Shown: positions 42,494 to 53,199, counted from the stretch's first letter. The stretch: DNA of 56,037 nt from Priapulus caudatus (GCF_000485595.1 NW_014577892.1:1-56037); one strand, 5' to 3'. The notes: generated by a model from the letters alone, not told the origin. Made by a program: numbers and translations.

Positions 42494-43770
42494 AAAAGCG
42501 GACAAATCGCAACTAATAAATATTCTGTCGAAAGATGCATTCCAGCCAGATTTTCCTATCAGTGACATCGTTAAAACATGTACCATTATTGATGGTATGG
42601 CAGTGGTACAATCCATTGGGAAACCGACAACAGCAGTTACGTTTGGTGACTTAGCAGATGTGTTTGTGAACTGTGTGAAGTCACACGGTAGAAATTCAGA
42701 CAGGATAGATATTATATTTGATCGATACGAGGAGAATTCTATTAAAGAAGGTACACGAGAAAGACGACGATCAGGGACAAAACAAATTAGGCGGTTGATT
42801 ACAGGTAAAGACACAAAACTCCAGACATTAATTTTATCACTCTCGCTGAAAACAAAGCCGATCTTGCTCGTTTCTTGTCAGAGGAATTGATCATCTCTAG
42901 TGAACTTGGCGGTAAAGAGATAATTGTGTGTGGAGGGTTTACGGAAATAACGAAAACGATATGTACCTCGGAACGTGATGTGTCAACACTTTGAGCAAAC
43001 CACGAGGAGGCTGACACGCGAATTGTTCTTCATGCGTGCGATGCTGCAAACCACGGATATAAGCGATTGTAGTTTGCAGGGATACTGATGTGTTAATGAT
43101 GCTAACAGTGTTTTCGGCAAAGTTGTCGCAGGAGGTTTGGATGAATTAAGGTCGGAACTTCAAAATCTCCTTGGATGATAAGAGTCCATGACATTGCAAT
43201 AAACAACAACACTCGAAAGGGATTGTTAGCTTTTCATGCGCTAACGGGAAGTGACACGACGAGTCAGTTTGCAGGAATTTCTAAAAACGCTGCATGGAAA
43301 GTATTTATTGAAGATCCAGATCGCATTCATGGGTTGGAACAGAATCTACCACTATTACCTAGATTAATTGCTATCATCAGTGGAAGCATTTATATGTAAA
43401 CTGTATGATCCAACGACAACATTGGTAGTCATACAGGAGATTCGCTTGTCGAAGTTCTTCTAATGCAAGACGAATATTGACTATTTGCCACCAACGAAAG
43501 ACGCACTGATACTACATTGTCATCGAGCCCACTATCAGAGCCTCATTTGGAACCAGTGTGTAGATAGTACTCAGTGCATTCCTTCAGCATTTGACTGCGG
43601 TTGGTATATGCAGGATGGCATTCTGAAACCACGGCTCATGACACTGAATTCATTTTGTGCCAATACTATTGCAATAAAGACATGTGGCTGTAGTAAGGAC
43701 GGACCTTGTTGCCGTACACGTAGCTGTACATGTACCAAAAACAATAGAAATATTGTCATCAGTGGCGTTT
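42486..43770 (+). pseudogene. C-terminal half of a FEN1/XPG-like nuclease family protein, several lesions
   Basis: Plus-strand pieces in order: ADKSQLINILSKDAF; CTIIDGMAVVQSIG (first Asp motif); ADVFVNCVKSHG; DRIDIIFDRYEENSIKEGTR; after a frameshift near 42815 LGGKEIIVCGGF; ANHEEADTRIVLHACDAANH (Glu/Asp motif, preceded by TGA); CRDTDVLMMLTVFSAKL; RKGLLAFHALTGSDTTSQFA followed by GISKNAAWKVF; LPPTKDALILHCHRAHYQSL; and a Cys-rich end CGCSKDGPCCRTRSCTCTKN. ID-G, EEAD, DTD and G-x-DT..GI.K match in order the active-site and helix-hairpin motifs of FEN1-type nucleases (EAEA, EDMD, GCDY..GIG). At least three stops or frameshifts make it inactive. No termini of an element were found around it. Confidence 0.6.
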
Positions 43771-43774
43771 GAGC

Positions 43775-44040
43775 TTTATGCCTAATGCTCCTAGGCAATT
43801 ATGATTCATGGTTAATTGCCATTTTACTCATACTTGTATCAAGAATCTAAGTCTTAATCTCTCGGTCATTCTGTATTCATCCATTCATAGTGTCATTCTT
43901 TTGGTCAGATTTATCCGAGTCATCAGTGACAGGGTTATGACAGTGTTCACAACGCGGCATCCCTAAAACCATTTACGCAACCTATAGTGGTTTCACGGGC
44001 CGCCGGCTGTCAGCCTTGAATGCACAAGTTACTGCTGGTT
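43775..44040. other. No gene recognised
   Basis: No motif or repeat seen. Confidence 0.4.
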
Positions 44041-44042
44041 GC

Positions 44043-44759
44043 TTAGCTCTCCACTCGTACCTGATTACCTTGATCAGAGACATCTGAACGAGTATCTGCA
44101 TTAGGTTGTACATGCTTGTTCCGCAGCTCTGTCTTGTGCTTCAATGTGTCAGGGCGCAGCTGGTCCCAACACAAGCATGGGTTGGCAGTGCGTAAATTAT
44201 CTACATGGGCCGTTACTTCTCGCTTGGTCAGTTTATGCTGAAGTATGCACTTCTTTGGTGTCAACACTTTTGTAACAATATTATGTGGCTTTCATGGTGA
44301 TGCAAGTTTATGCGCTGTGTAAGGCTTAAGGGTCGGATCATGGTAATATTCCGGATCACCGGCCGCAAATTCCTGTTGTCGATCTCTTTCATCATATTGT
44401 TGCTTATTGCGCAAGCGCACCATATGCCTCACATCACGAAGGAATGAATACGATTGATGGAATCTTCCCAAGGTTTGTGCGATGGGGTGCTCATCATAGG
44501 TTTTCCTCCTGGGCAGTAACAAATTGTCTAATGGAATGGTGAGCTGTCTCCCATAAAGCAGGTAGAAGGGCGAGTGTTCCGAAGTACTATGTGTGCTAAC
44601 ACGATACACTGAGAGAAGAGGTGGAATTAGCAAGTCCCAATTATTTTGATATTGATTTACGTAGCTTGCGATCATATTGTTCAAGACGCGGTGAAATATC
44701 TCATTGGCTGCGTTAGAGGCTGGATGGAATGGTGCACACCCATAGATATCATATAACAA
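44043..44759 (-). pseudogene. Gypsy integrase 3' fragment
   Basis: The minus-strand frame 44759-44292 reads PFHPASNAANEIFHRVLNNM (the segment with the catalytic Glu), IASYVNQYQNNWDLLIPPLL, YRVSTHSTSEHSPFYLLYGR and the start of the C-terminal domain. After a shift, 44267-44043 has LTKREVTAHVDNLR and a basic/acidic tail. The two catalytic Asp residues lie to the right and are missing. Sequence differs from the other Gypsy integrase pieces. Truncated and frameshifted. Confidence 0.85.
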
Positions 44760-44881
44760 CTAGATAGGCCTGACGTCATCGCCAGATGGGATTTCCTGCC
44801 GCCATATTGGAAAGATGATTGTCGCAGTGTTTTCTAGGGCAGTAAACAGACGAACGGACATTAGGAAAGTGTACTTCCTCT

Positions 44882-44979
44882 GATATCTCGCGAACGAGTT
44901 GAGTTACATTTCTAAAAATTCTAGCTATTATAGACACATGTCTTAGCTATAATCTCTGAGAATTGTGAGTTTATTGAAC
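44882..44979 (+). repeat. Dispersed ~100-bp repeat, copy 2
   Basis: GATATCTCGCGAACGAGTTG...GAGTTTATTGAA. Aligns with 6781-6877 and 45070-45165. The upstream neighbour GGAAAGTGTACT is also shared with copy 3. Confidence 0.8.
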
Positions 44980-45069
44980 CACGATTAGTTTAATTATTTA
45001 CCAAATATATGCGTGCGGTGTCGCTCATAGGCTAATATACGCACGGCTATGGGCGGTAGGAAAGTGTAC

Positions 45070-45165
45070 TATCTCGCGAACGAGTTGAGTTACATTTCTA
45101 GAAATCTAAATACCTATAAACACATGTCTTAGCTATGATCTGTGGGAACTTTGAGTTTATTGAAG
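45070..45165 (+). repeat. Dispersed ~100-bp repeat, copy 3
   Basis: ATCTCGCGAACGAGTTGAGT...GAGTTTATTGAA, about 190 bp after copy 2, with the same GGAAAGTGTACT lead-in; the two form a tandem pair. Confidence 0.8.
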
Positions 45166-45169
45166 CACG

Positions 45170-46130
45170 AGGAGTTTTCTATAGACGAAATAGGAATTTT
45201 GACATAAACGAAAGGGGAGTACGAGTAGGCCAACCGGTCATAAACCATATTACTTGGAGCTAGTTTGTTAATTAGTCATCCTTTAGCTTCTACCACAACA
45301 TGAGCATGTGCACATTCCGTTTGCCTTCTGTGCAAAGCTACACTGCCTGGGGTGGCGGGTATATAAGTGCGGCATATGACAGTTAACATATGACTTGAGC
45401 GGTCACACCATGTATTACAACTGTATCTCGTGGATTATTTGTATATAGTATTGTGATTATTGGTGTCAGGTAAAAGGCTATTAAGTATTATATAGCGAAG
45501 TGCTGCATAAATCCGTGTTTCTGTTTCTGTTACTATCGTGGTTGGCCATAGCGGAACGTGCCTGGCAGTCGAGGTACAAGACCCGACGTGTCACGCCTGT
45601 GGGATGATCACGGCCTGATCAACCACTCACAAAGGGGAAAACGTTACAATGCTCAGTGAACTGTGGTTTATATACTAAGACAAATATTTAGGCAGAAAAC
45701 TAAAGCTTACCAAGTTACAAACTACGTACCCTTCCAGGGTTTTCCTGTTCCTACGATAGTTACTATAGTGGTAGTGAAGTGGATTTGCAGCGCTCGTGTG
45801 CATCTGTTTGTGTCGCGAGCGTAGATAAATAAATGTACGTAGCAGTGTGAGTACTAACGTAGCGATGAGTGCGAGTATGACACATTCTGTGTGAAGAGTG
45901 ATACATGTTCTTTGAGTGTAGTGGAATTGCACACAATGTCCCCAAAGAAATAGAAAAGGGTTTACCACTCTTCGCTATATATCACTTGTACGCACGTGTG
46001 TGTCCAAATTTATTTGTCCATTTCAGGAAATTCAACTTAGTTACATCATTGCTCTCATTTTAAAAACATTCAATATAAAGCTATTAAAACAATCTGAAGG
46101 AATATAAAACATATATACAGCTTTAAACGT
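45170..46130. other. No gene recognised; promoter-like patch
   Basis: A TATATAAG at about 45359 and GC-rich sequence to 45620 resemble an LTR or promoter, but no partner copy was found. Short minus-strand frames at 45675-45968 have no known motif. Confidence 0.35.
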
Positions 46131-46131
46131 A

Positions 46132-46312
46132 CAATGTAGCCTCGTTATATCGAGATTGTTGGGCGCCACACAATGTCATCGCAAAAAAAGTAGGGTCACA
46201 CTAAATCGGGGTTAGATATATGTGGCTATATCCACTACGGGGGTCCAACTACTCATCGCTTTATATCCGAATTCGCGTTAAATCGCAGCCCCTAAAATCG
46301 GGGTTCCACCGT
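46132..46312. mobile_element. Tigger/mariner-like MITE
   Basis: TA flanks both sides (46130-46131 and 46313-46314). The left end reads CAATGTAGCCTCGTTATATC and the right end reverse-complements to CGGTGGAACCCCGATTTTAG. These degenerate inverted ends and the TA duplication fit Tc1/mariner-Tigger. 181 bp, non-coding; the minus-strand frame of the neighbouring gene reads into it. Confidence 0.66.
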
Positions 46313-47490
46313 ATATACAACATTAAACATATATAGATAGTAAGATAGTAGATGGTAAGATAGTACAAATGTTTTCTAAGGAGAACTACAGCTACCCCTA
46401 TATACACGCATTGATTGAACGATGATTCTTGACGTTGCAGCAGAAGATTGAAGTCCGTGAATGCTGGCAAAGTTGCCTGGTAGAAGAGCAAACGAATCTC
46501 GGTTATTGGGTCGGAGAATCGTTTATTCAGGCGCTTGAATCGAGCTTGGCTTTCGTCTGGAAAAAAAATCACATTACCGTGATATATATCCTGCACTGCT
46601 ACAATAACGTGTAGATAGTTATGGTTTTTATTTAACAACAAGGTTGGATTATGATAGAAAGTATTAAACATTGATATACATTTATTTTTATCTGTACCAA
46701 CATAAAACAGTAAATTATATCTATTATTTTTTGATGAATTAAAATGTACTTACTGTTTGATTTGAAGTAGCTTGCAAGTGACGTGTACAATTTCAATGTG
46801 CGGTTGACTGCCTTTTTCGGACTCAGCCATCTTGCTTGCACATAGTTCACCACTTCCATGTACTGAGAGTCAGAAAACTGGCAAAACTCTGTTGAAGTAA
46901 ACATATGAGATGAAAAATTACAGGGATTTTTCTTATATGTATCATCTTTTTTGTCAGAGGGCTCTGATTCTATTAACATTAATCACTGAATGTAGTATTG
47001 TATTAAGCAGCATTATTTCAAAACGTACAAACAGTTTTGTAGAATTCTGTTCCAAGCTTACTCTCAAGTCCTGCCTTCCTCTTATTGCTTCCTTTGAACC
47101 AATAGGCCAGATCTACCGCCAGATCTTCCATATCAAAGTTTGTCAGCTGTAACACGAGATTGAGAAGAAATACATTTATATTTCATAATTTTCATCTCAT
47201 TGTCAAAGTTAATCATTGTCAAATAAGTAAAGAACAATTCATGTTTTTAGCTGTGGCAATAAAATTATAGTTATTGACATGCTTAGTGATTTAACTTATA
47301 AAAGAGCAGAACAAAAACAACTTGTGTCTTGACTTAATGGAATTCCTGATTCCCATGTTAACGCTTGCGTTGTCTAGGGATAGAGCAATACAGTTTTGCC
47401 AGGGAATCTGATTGTCTTCAAAAACCTGGTCCATCTTGTTAAATATGGTTTGCGCGGTGGCAGCAGCTGTACCGGTCGTTGTACACATGT

Positions 47491-48398
47491 TAGTCCGGGA
47501 GCCATGGGGTCATACCCTGCACTGAGAGTTAAAGTTTTTTTCTTTGCTGATTTTTGTAGACTAGGTGTTGGTCTTTACTTTCTAAGTGGATGACCACCCG
47601 TCACCCTTGAGCAAATTTTTATATTAACCTTTTTGTGTTGAGAGCGTCAACTCAAAAATTGGCGAAAAATTAGGGGTGGGGAAAACAAAAAGTCTACTTG
47701 ATCTGTTGTTTTTAAAGCTAATGGAATCATGTGACCACTGCAAAATGGTTGGTATTTAAGAGCTCTTTCTAATGATAGGTGAATAATAAGGTCACTAGAG
47801 GTCAAAAGGTCACAAATGTTTGACCTTCCTCGAAATCTTAAATATTGCTTTTAGCACCCCTTCCTTGGTCAAGAACAGGCTATAATGGTGCTTTTTACCC
47901 CTAAATTTGTTCAAGGAGATCCCCTGCTATCATTTTAAACCGCCCATGTTCAAATATGTTGAATGTTCACCAACCTATTACAAAAGAAAGACAAGTGATG
48001 TGCTAAAATAGCTGTTTTTATTACCCAAAAGTTGATAACGCTTACAGTAATGAGATCTGTCGATCTAGAGCAACCGTTGCTCCACCACAGGGTCAAAGGT
48101 CATACAAGTACACAGTTAACTGCAGTCAGTTGTTTCGATGAACTGACTGGCATCATTTTAAATAACCAACCCATAGGTAGCTCCATTATATTTCGTTTAT
48201 TTAAAAATGAATTCTCATTAATACTTGATATTTTCATAAACTAGGCATGCTCTATGTCAAATGTTGGCACTCGTCTACTATTGTCTCAGGCGAAATAAAG
48301 AATATGGTAGTCCCATTTTTGGTAAGAAGTGTTTCAGTTCCAACTAACCATCAGCCCTCTCTAGAACAACCAATGCTGTAGCAAGCACAAAACATTGT
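47491..48398 (+). repeat. Left terminal inverted repeat
   Basis: About 908 bp. Landmarks: TAGTCCGGGAGCC, ACCCTGCACTGAGAGTTA, GGATGACCACCCGTCACCCT, AAGAGCTCTTTCTAATGATA, CAGTCAGTTGTTTCGATGAA, CTAACCATCAGCCCTCTCTA and CACAAAACATTGT. The last part overlaps the 3' end of the FEN-like frame. Confidence 0.92.
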
Positions 48399-49850
48399 GC
48401 ATGGTAAGTGAACAACATCTTTGCATGAACACTTTCGTGCATGGACGATCACTAGAACAACCACATTTCATCAAGCGAAGGATATATTCTGGGGCACAAA
48501 AGGCATTTTCTGGAAGCAGGACAGGTGTGAGTGTCTTTGTGTCCTTTTCCTTCATCCATCCAAATTCCTCTGGGTCCAACAGAGGGGGATTGTTTTCCTG
48601 AAGTGATCGCCAAAGAATGGCTTGGTAGTGTGCACGTTTTAAATTCTTTAAGAATGCTTTAGTCATAGGTGGCAGTGAACATAGTTTGGGAGACGAGGTG
48701 ACGCCCTTGCCATTTTTAGCAGCCCAAAGCTGAATGCGAACCTGTGACATGTCCACAGCATTTTTCTTGCCATAGCAAGCTGATACGAATGTTGTGGCTT
48801 GGTTGTAGACATCAGCAAGTTCAGCAGTTACGTCACCAACTGCAGACAAGGTGTGGCCAGCCATAAGGACTGATTACAGTTTCTTTACCAATTCCGAAGT
48901 ATGTGGCAACCGTGTCGCAACCTGAAAGGGCGTGAGCTTGAAGGAGATTTTGAGCGATCATCTGGTGTTTTTTTGCTGTCTCACCAATGTCAATCACCGT
49001 CCTACCTTTCACTGGTGATTCCATGATGACTGGGACTTTGAGGTCACTTCGATCATAATAGTAGACTAGTAGGACAAACACATCTGTGTCATCAGACATC
49101 ACTGTAATGGATTTCCCTTCTCTACTGCACCGCAACACCTGTTGGACAATAATATTGTCTGCTTCCTCATGGGTCGTTGTGAGGTCATGACGTCTTCTGA
49201 TCCCATCATTTTGAATTTCAAGTGGAGTGTTGCTTTCCGCTGTGATAACTAGCTTGTCTATGCCGGTGCTGTTTGTGTGGAAGATCCTGTCCCGAGACAG
49301 TTCATCATAGATGAAACATAATCCTCAACTGTACCAGCCTCGAGACAGTTCATCACCCAAAACAAAGCAGAACTGTCTATCACCATCATATCAGTCATGC
49401 CTGTTTTTCTACTCGACTCTTCTTTAGCTGTGACTTGTTTGTGGCAATCCTCATCCCATCAGTGGTAAACATCGATGTTGGCACTGGTGCAAGTTCATGG
49501 GAGAGAACATGCTTGATATCAATATCCTGCGAACTGGATAGCAGACCAATGACCCGTGCATAAATGGCATTTAAGTCCGTAATCTTGTTGTCCCCAATGG
49601 ATACTCCCTGCTTCCTCACAGTCATTGTAACAACCTTCTTGGGAATGGTTTCATAAAACCCGTCTGGCCATTTTGTTTCAAATTCTTCTGTTTCTTTCCA
49701 ATATGAACGGAGTTCTGGACATTGACCTCAGCTTTGCCAATTTGCCCAGTTAATTTACGATATTCACTATCTCTTCTGGGTGGTTTGCAGGGTCCATGGG
49801 GTCAATGCACATCTCTAGCTTTCTGCGGATAACAATGTTTTGTGCATGCT
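48361..49850 (-). pseudogene. FEN1/XPG-like nuclease family gene inside the TIR element, broken
   Basis: Minus-strand order: LEMCIDPMDPANHPEEIVNI; after shifts SYWKETEEFETKWPDGFYE, AIYARVIGLLSSSQDIDIKH and HELAPVPTSMFTTDGMRI; MVIDSSALFWVMNCLEAGTV (first Asp motif); KLVITAESNTPLEI; THEEADNIIVQQVLRCSREG; VMSDDTDVFVLLVYYYD; LLQAHALSGCDTVATYFGIG; LPPMTKAFLKNLKRAHYQAI; and CGCSSDRPC near the end. EEAD, DDTD and GCDT..FGIGK correspond in order to the catalytic acidic pairs and helix-hairpin of FEN1-type nucleases. The stretch between the first Asp motif and KLVITAE is much shorter than in the 42486-43770 copy, and a 14-bp direct repeat marks this spot. Several frameshifts make it inactive. Start not determined. 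Confidence 0.65.
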
Positions 49851-50802
49851 ACAGCATTGATTGTTCTAGAGAGGGCTGATGGTTAGGAACTGAAACACTT
49901 CTTACCAAAAATAGGACTACCATATTCTTTATTTCGCCCGAGACAACAGTAGACGAGTGCCAACATTTGACATAGAGCATGCCTAGTTTATGAAAAGATC
50001 AAGTATTAATGAGAATTTTTTTAAATAAACGAAATATAATGGAACTACATATGGGCTGGTTATTTAAAATGATGCCAGTCAGTTCATCGAAACAACTGAC
50101 TGCAGTTAACTGTGTGCTTGTATGGCCTTTGACCCTGTAAGTTTGGCAAAATATGCCACAATCTAGGACTAAGCCTCTTGACTTTCCCCATTGCAATATG
50201 TGATGGAAAAATGGTTGCTCTAGATCAACAGATCTGATTAATGTAAGAGTTATCAACATTTGGGTAATAAAAACAGCTATTTTAGCACATCACTTGTCTT
50301 TCTTTTGTAATAGGTTGGTCAACATTCAACATATTTGAACATGGGTGGTTTAAAATGATAGCAGGGCATCTCCTTGAACAAATTTAGGGGTAAAAAGCAC
50401 CATTAGAGCCTGTTCTTGTCCAATGCAGGGGTGCTAAAAGCAATATTCAAGATTTCGAGGAAGGTCAAAAATTGGTGACCTTTTGACCTCTAGTGACCTC
50501 ATTATTCAACTATCATTAGAAAGAGCTCTTAAATACCAACATTTTGAGTGGTCACATGATCCATTAGCTTTAAAAACAACAGATCTAGTAGACTTTTTGT
50601 TTTCCCCACCCCTAATTTTTCGCCAATTTTTGAGTTGACGCACTCAACACAAAAGGGTTAATACAGAAAATTGCTCAAGGGTGACGGGTGGTCATCCACC
50701 TAGAAAGTGAAGACCAACACCTAGTCTACAAGAATCAGCAAAGAAAAAAACTAACTCTCAGTGCAGGGTTCCGCCCAAAATCGGGGTTTGGCTCCCGGAC
50801 TA
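49831..50802 (-). repeat. Right terminal inverted repeat
   Basis: About 972 bp, reverse complement of 47491-48398 with scattered substitutions. It has extra sequence around 50140-50215 (GTTTGGCAAAATATGCCACA and following) absent from the left arm, and a different 20-bp stretch next to the terminal TAGTCCGGGAGCC. Confidence 0.92.
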
Positions 50803-52291
50803 TGTCAAGAAATCGATAGACTACCCCATGGTTAATGTCAAAAATCTTGACTGTAATTGGGTTCATTTTCTCCAAGCCTGAATTAAAGACAGAAAAAACA
50901 TTGTATGAGTTTCAAGAATAGAACATTCAACATCCCTAATATAATCTAGTTACTTGAAAACTATCTTTAGAGTACATTTCTCCTTTGTAGTTGGACTTAT
51001 TCTTCAACACTTTTCATAATTAAAGGTATGTTTAATAGGTTGACTTTTAGTGGTGAGAATGATATGGTTTGAATAAGATTTTTTTTTCTTAACATGTCAA
51101 TGTTTGGGTAGTATCAATTTTTGTTTTCTTATTTTTCATGAAGGCTCATTTGATTTATGATATTGTGTTACATCACTTCAAAGCTGAAATAGACATAATC
51201 TGTAAAGTTACCAGTATCATTTGACCATCTGTCGACAAGGAAAACGGCTGCTCTTGCAACTGTTTCACCAGCTGTCTGTGGTAATATGGAGCTAAGGCCC
51301 GATTGATGATACAGGATGTTTTTGTCCTTGCTGATCTGTATCCTGTAGCAACAGATGAGTCAGGGAAGCACTCCTTCATGAGGGGGCTGAATTGATCGGC
51401 AAATGCCAGGGGCACGTTGTGCTGCACCATTGTCATTGCCACTTTCACTTCTGCTCTGCGGATCTGAAAAAGATGAACCGATGGACATCCTGTCTTATTA
51501 TCAGTGGGTATAGGTTTAAATATTATCACTGACTAAATTTTCTTATAATTCAATGACAAATTTCCATCAAATATTTGGGTTAACTGCAATGAACTGGGAC
51601 CAAACTTTTTAATATTTCCGTGTCTTTTTGAAGGATAATTAATATAATATAATCTTTAGGATATGTCTCACCCTTTATGCTCATATTTTTGTTTGAATTT
51701 TTATTTCTGTTAATCTAAAGCACAATGATTTTGTAAGGTGTCAAATCCACTTGAAGCCAAATGCTCAAGGCGCACTTGTGCAATATTTTCGCTCACCATT
51801 TTGAGGGCGTCAAAATATGATTTCATATTCATTTATTTCCATGACCAATTCCTGCAAGAATTGTGAACGAAATTAGATAAAATAATTATTATAAATCAAT
51901 GTTAATAGATACTTGCCTTGGTCTCTGAGCTTGACATTTCCTTGTTACCAGTTTGAACAGTTAAGTGAGTTATTCCCCGTGTTGTTTTTCTTAACCTCTC
52001 CTCCTTGTGGCCTTTGCTTGAGATGTGGCGCTTGATGTCAAATAGACCTTGGTGAGCACATGACTCCTGGCCGCAAATATTGCATCGGAAGTGGGCAGCT
52101 GTGGTCCCCATTGTTGTGAAGGGCCATATTTCAGCCCATTGTTTCTTGAAAGAAGAGTTGTAGGTTGCTGGACCTTGTTTAACCTTTGACTTGGCACTGC
52201 TAACCTTGGTTTTTTTAACAACCACCTGAGTGTTGTCACTATCAGTGTCGCTGCCTGTATCCATCCCCTGTGTCTCATCTTGTTGTAACAT

Positions 52292-52883
52292 CTAAAATAT
52301 AATAGAAATTATACAATTAGTCCTTGGTATTATTAATATTGTCAATTATACTTGCACCCCCAATTTTTTTTAACTTCATGATTTTGTTTTTCAGTATAAT
52401 CATAAAATGCCGTTTAATAATATATAGAAACTAAATCTGGAAAAAATAAAAATATTAAGCATTGACTTTTTAATAAAGGGTGGTCTACAATAATTCTTAT
52501 ATAGGCCGACCTCCTCCCCCCTTTAACTTAGCGGGACTTTTTAGACCCTGTTCAAGAGCGACAGACTAAATTTGGCATATCGTGGGCCCAGTCATAAGGG
52601 GGGGGCACTACTATATACTAGTAGGGGGCGGGGCATACTATACTAGATTGTCACACACTGTACTGGAGGTAGGGACGAAATGCCACCGAGTGCATAGATG
52701 AGCATATACATTTATTGAAGAATGAAGAAAATATTTCTTAACTGTCAAATAACAGGAACAACGTACACAGGAGTGAGTGACAGTAGCGAAATAGGGGCTG
52801 AACACACTTGTTTTTATATAGTCAGATTAGGTAAGTGTGCAGCCTTATACACACTGAAACTAGCACTAGCCTGTCCACAGATG
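52292..52883. other. No gene recognised
   Basis: AT-rich region upstream of the KIAA1586-like gene, with G-rich patches near 52590-52640. No conserved motif. Confidence 0.4.
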
Positions 52884-52891
52884 GATATTTC

Positions 52892-53080
52892 GGCCCAAGT
52901 ATAGAGAACATGGGTCCCAATAAAACCAATGTGCCTAACCCTAACCCTAACCCTGATTCTAACCCTAACCCTAACCCGTAACCATAACCCTAACCTATCT
53001 ATATTGCATATTAAGATCTATATTTATATTATGTAAATGACATTGGTTTTATTGGGACCCATGTTCTCTATCCTTGAACC
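52892..53080. mobile_element. Inverted-repeat element with internal CCCTAA array and 8-bp TSD
   Basis: GATATTTC flanks both ends (52884-52891 and 53081-53088). The left arm GGCCCAAGTATAGAGAACAT continues through GGGTCCCAATAAAACCAATG; the right arm is its reverse complement (starting GGTTCAAGGATAGAGAACAT). The centre holds (CCTAAC)n-type telomere-like repeats at about 52935-52996. 189 bp, non-coding. Same layout as 6393-6748 and 7459-7768. Confidence 0.87.
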
Positions 53081-53127
53081 GATATTTCTAGATCTATGCC
53101 TACGGAGCCTGTTGTTGTCAAACTAGA

Positions 53128-53180
53128 TACGATAACGTAGCCCTGCGGCTGCGCCAACACTGAGTTATCGTATCTGACTT
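53128..53180. repeat. Short hairpin AGATACGATAAC...GTTATCGTATCT
   Basis: Perfect 12-bp arms around a 29-nt GC-rich loop. No further repeat structure identified. Confidence 0.7.
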
Positions 53181-53199
53181 AGTCAAGTTAGTGACTATG

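Larger units (their letters stand above)
47491..50802. mobile_element. Element with ~0.9-kb terminal inverted repeats carrying a FEN-like nuclease gene
   Basis: The ends are TAGTCCGGGAGCC and its exact reverse complement. The inverted repeats run 47491-48398 (left) and 49831-50802 (right), alignable throughout with small indels and one extra block of about 75 bp on the right (around 50140-50215). TGT flanks both sides (47488-47490, 50803-50805), a 3-bp duplication, or 4 bp (ATGT) if the terminal T is shared. The 1.4-kb centre encodes only a broken FEN-like protein on the minus strand. The element sits inside an exon of the KIAA1586-like gene. No DDE transposase, RT or recombinase was recognised. 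Superfamily unknown. Confidence 0.85.
46400..52291 (-). pseudogene. KIAA1586/ZNF862-like hAT-derived gene, six exons, split by an inserted element
   Basis: Minus-strand exons: 52291-about 51917 (BED-like finger: WAEIWPFTT, FRCNICGQESC, FDIKRHISSKGH), 51461-51196 (MKECFPDSSVATGYRSARTK, QEQPFSLSTDG), 50877-50806 continuing at 47490-about 47311 (LEKMNPITVKIFDIN; then CIALSLDNASVN), 47146-47062 (NFDMEDLAVDLAYWFKGSNK), 46888-46754 (YVQARWLSPKKAVNRTLKLY) and 46556-about 46420 (ESQARFKRLNKRFSDPITEI). Phases match at the last two introns. Exon 1 uses a GC donor (AAG|GCAAGT). Defects: a 1-bp deletion just after STDG (near 51225), and the 3.3-kb element at 47491-50802 inserted within exon 3. The C-terminal hAT dimerisation region is missing beyond 46400. 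Order and motifs match KIAA1586/ZNF862-like proteins. Confidence 0.78.

Noticed and set aside
41439-42516. Long Arg/Glu, Cys/Val and Ser/Leu frames
   Set aside because: CT/CA microsatellite artefacts on both strands.
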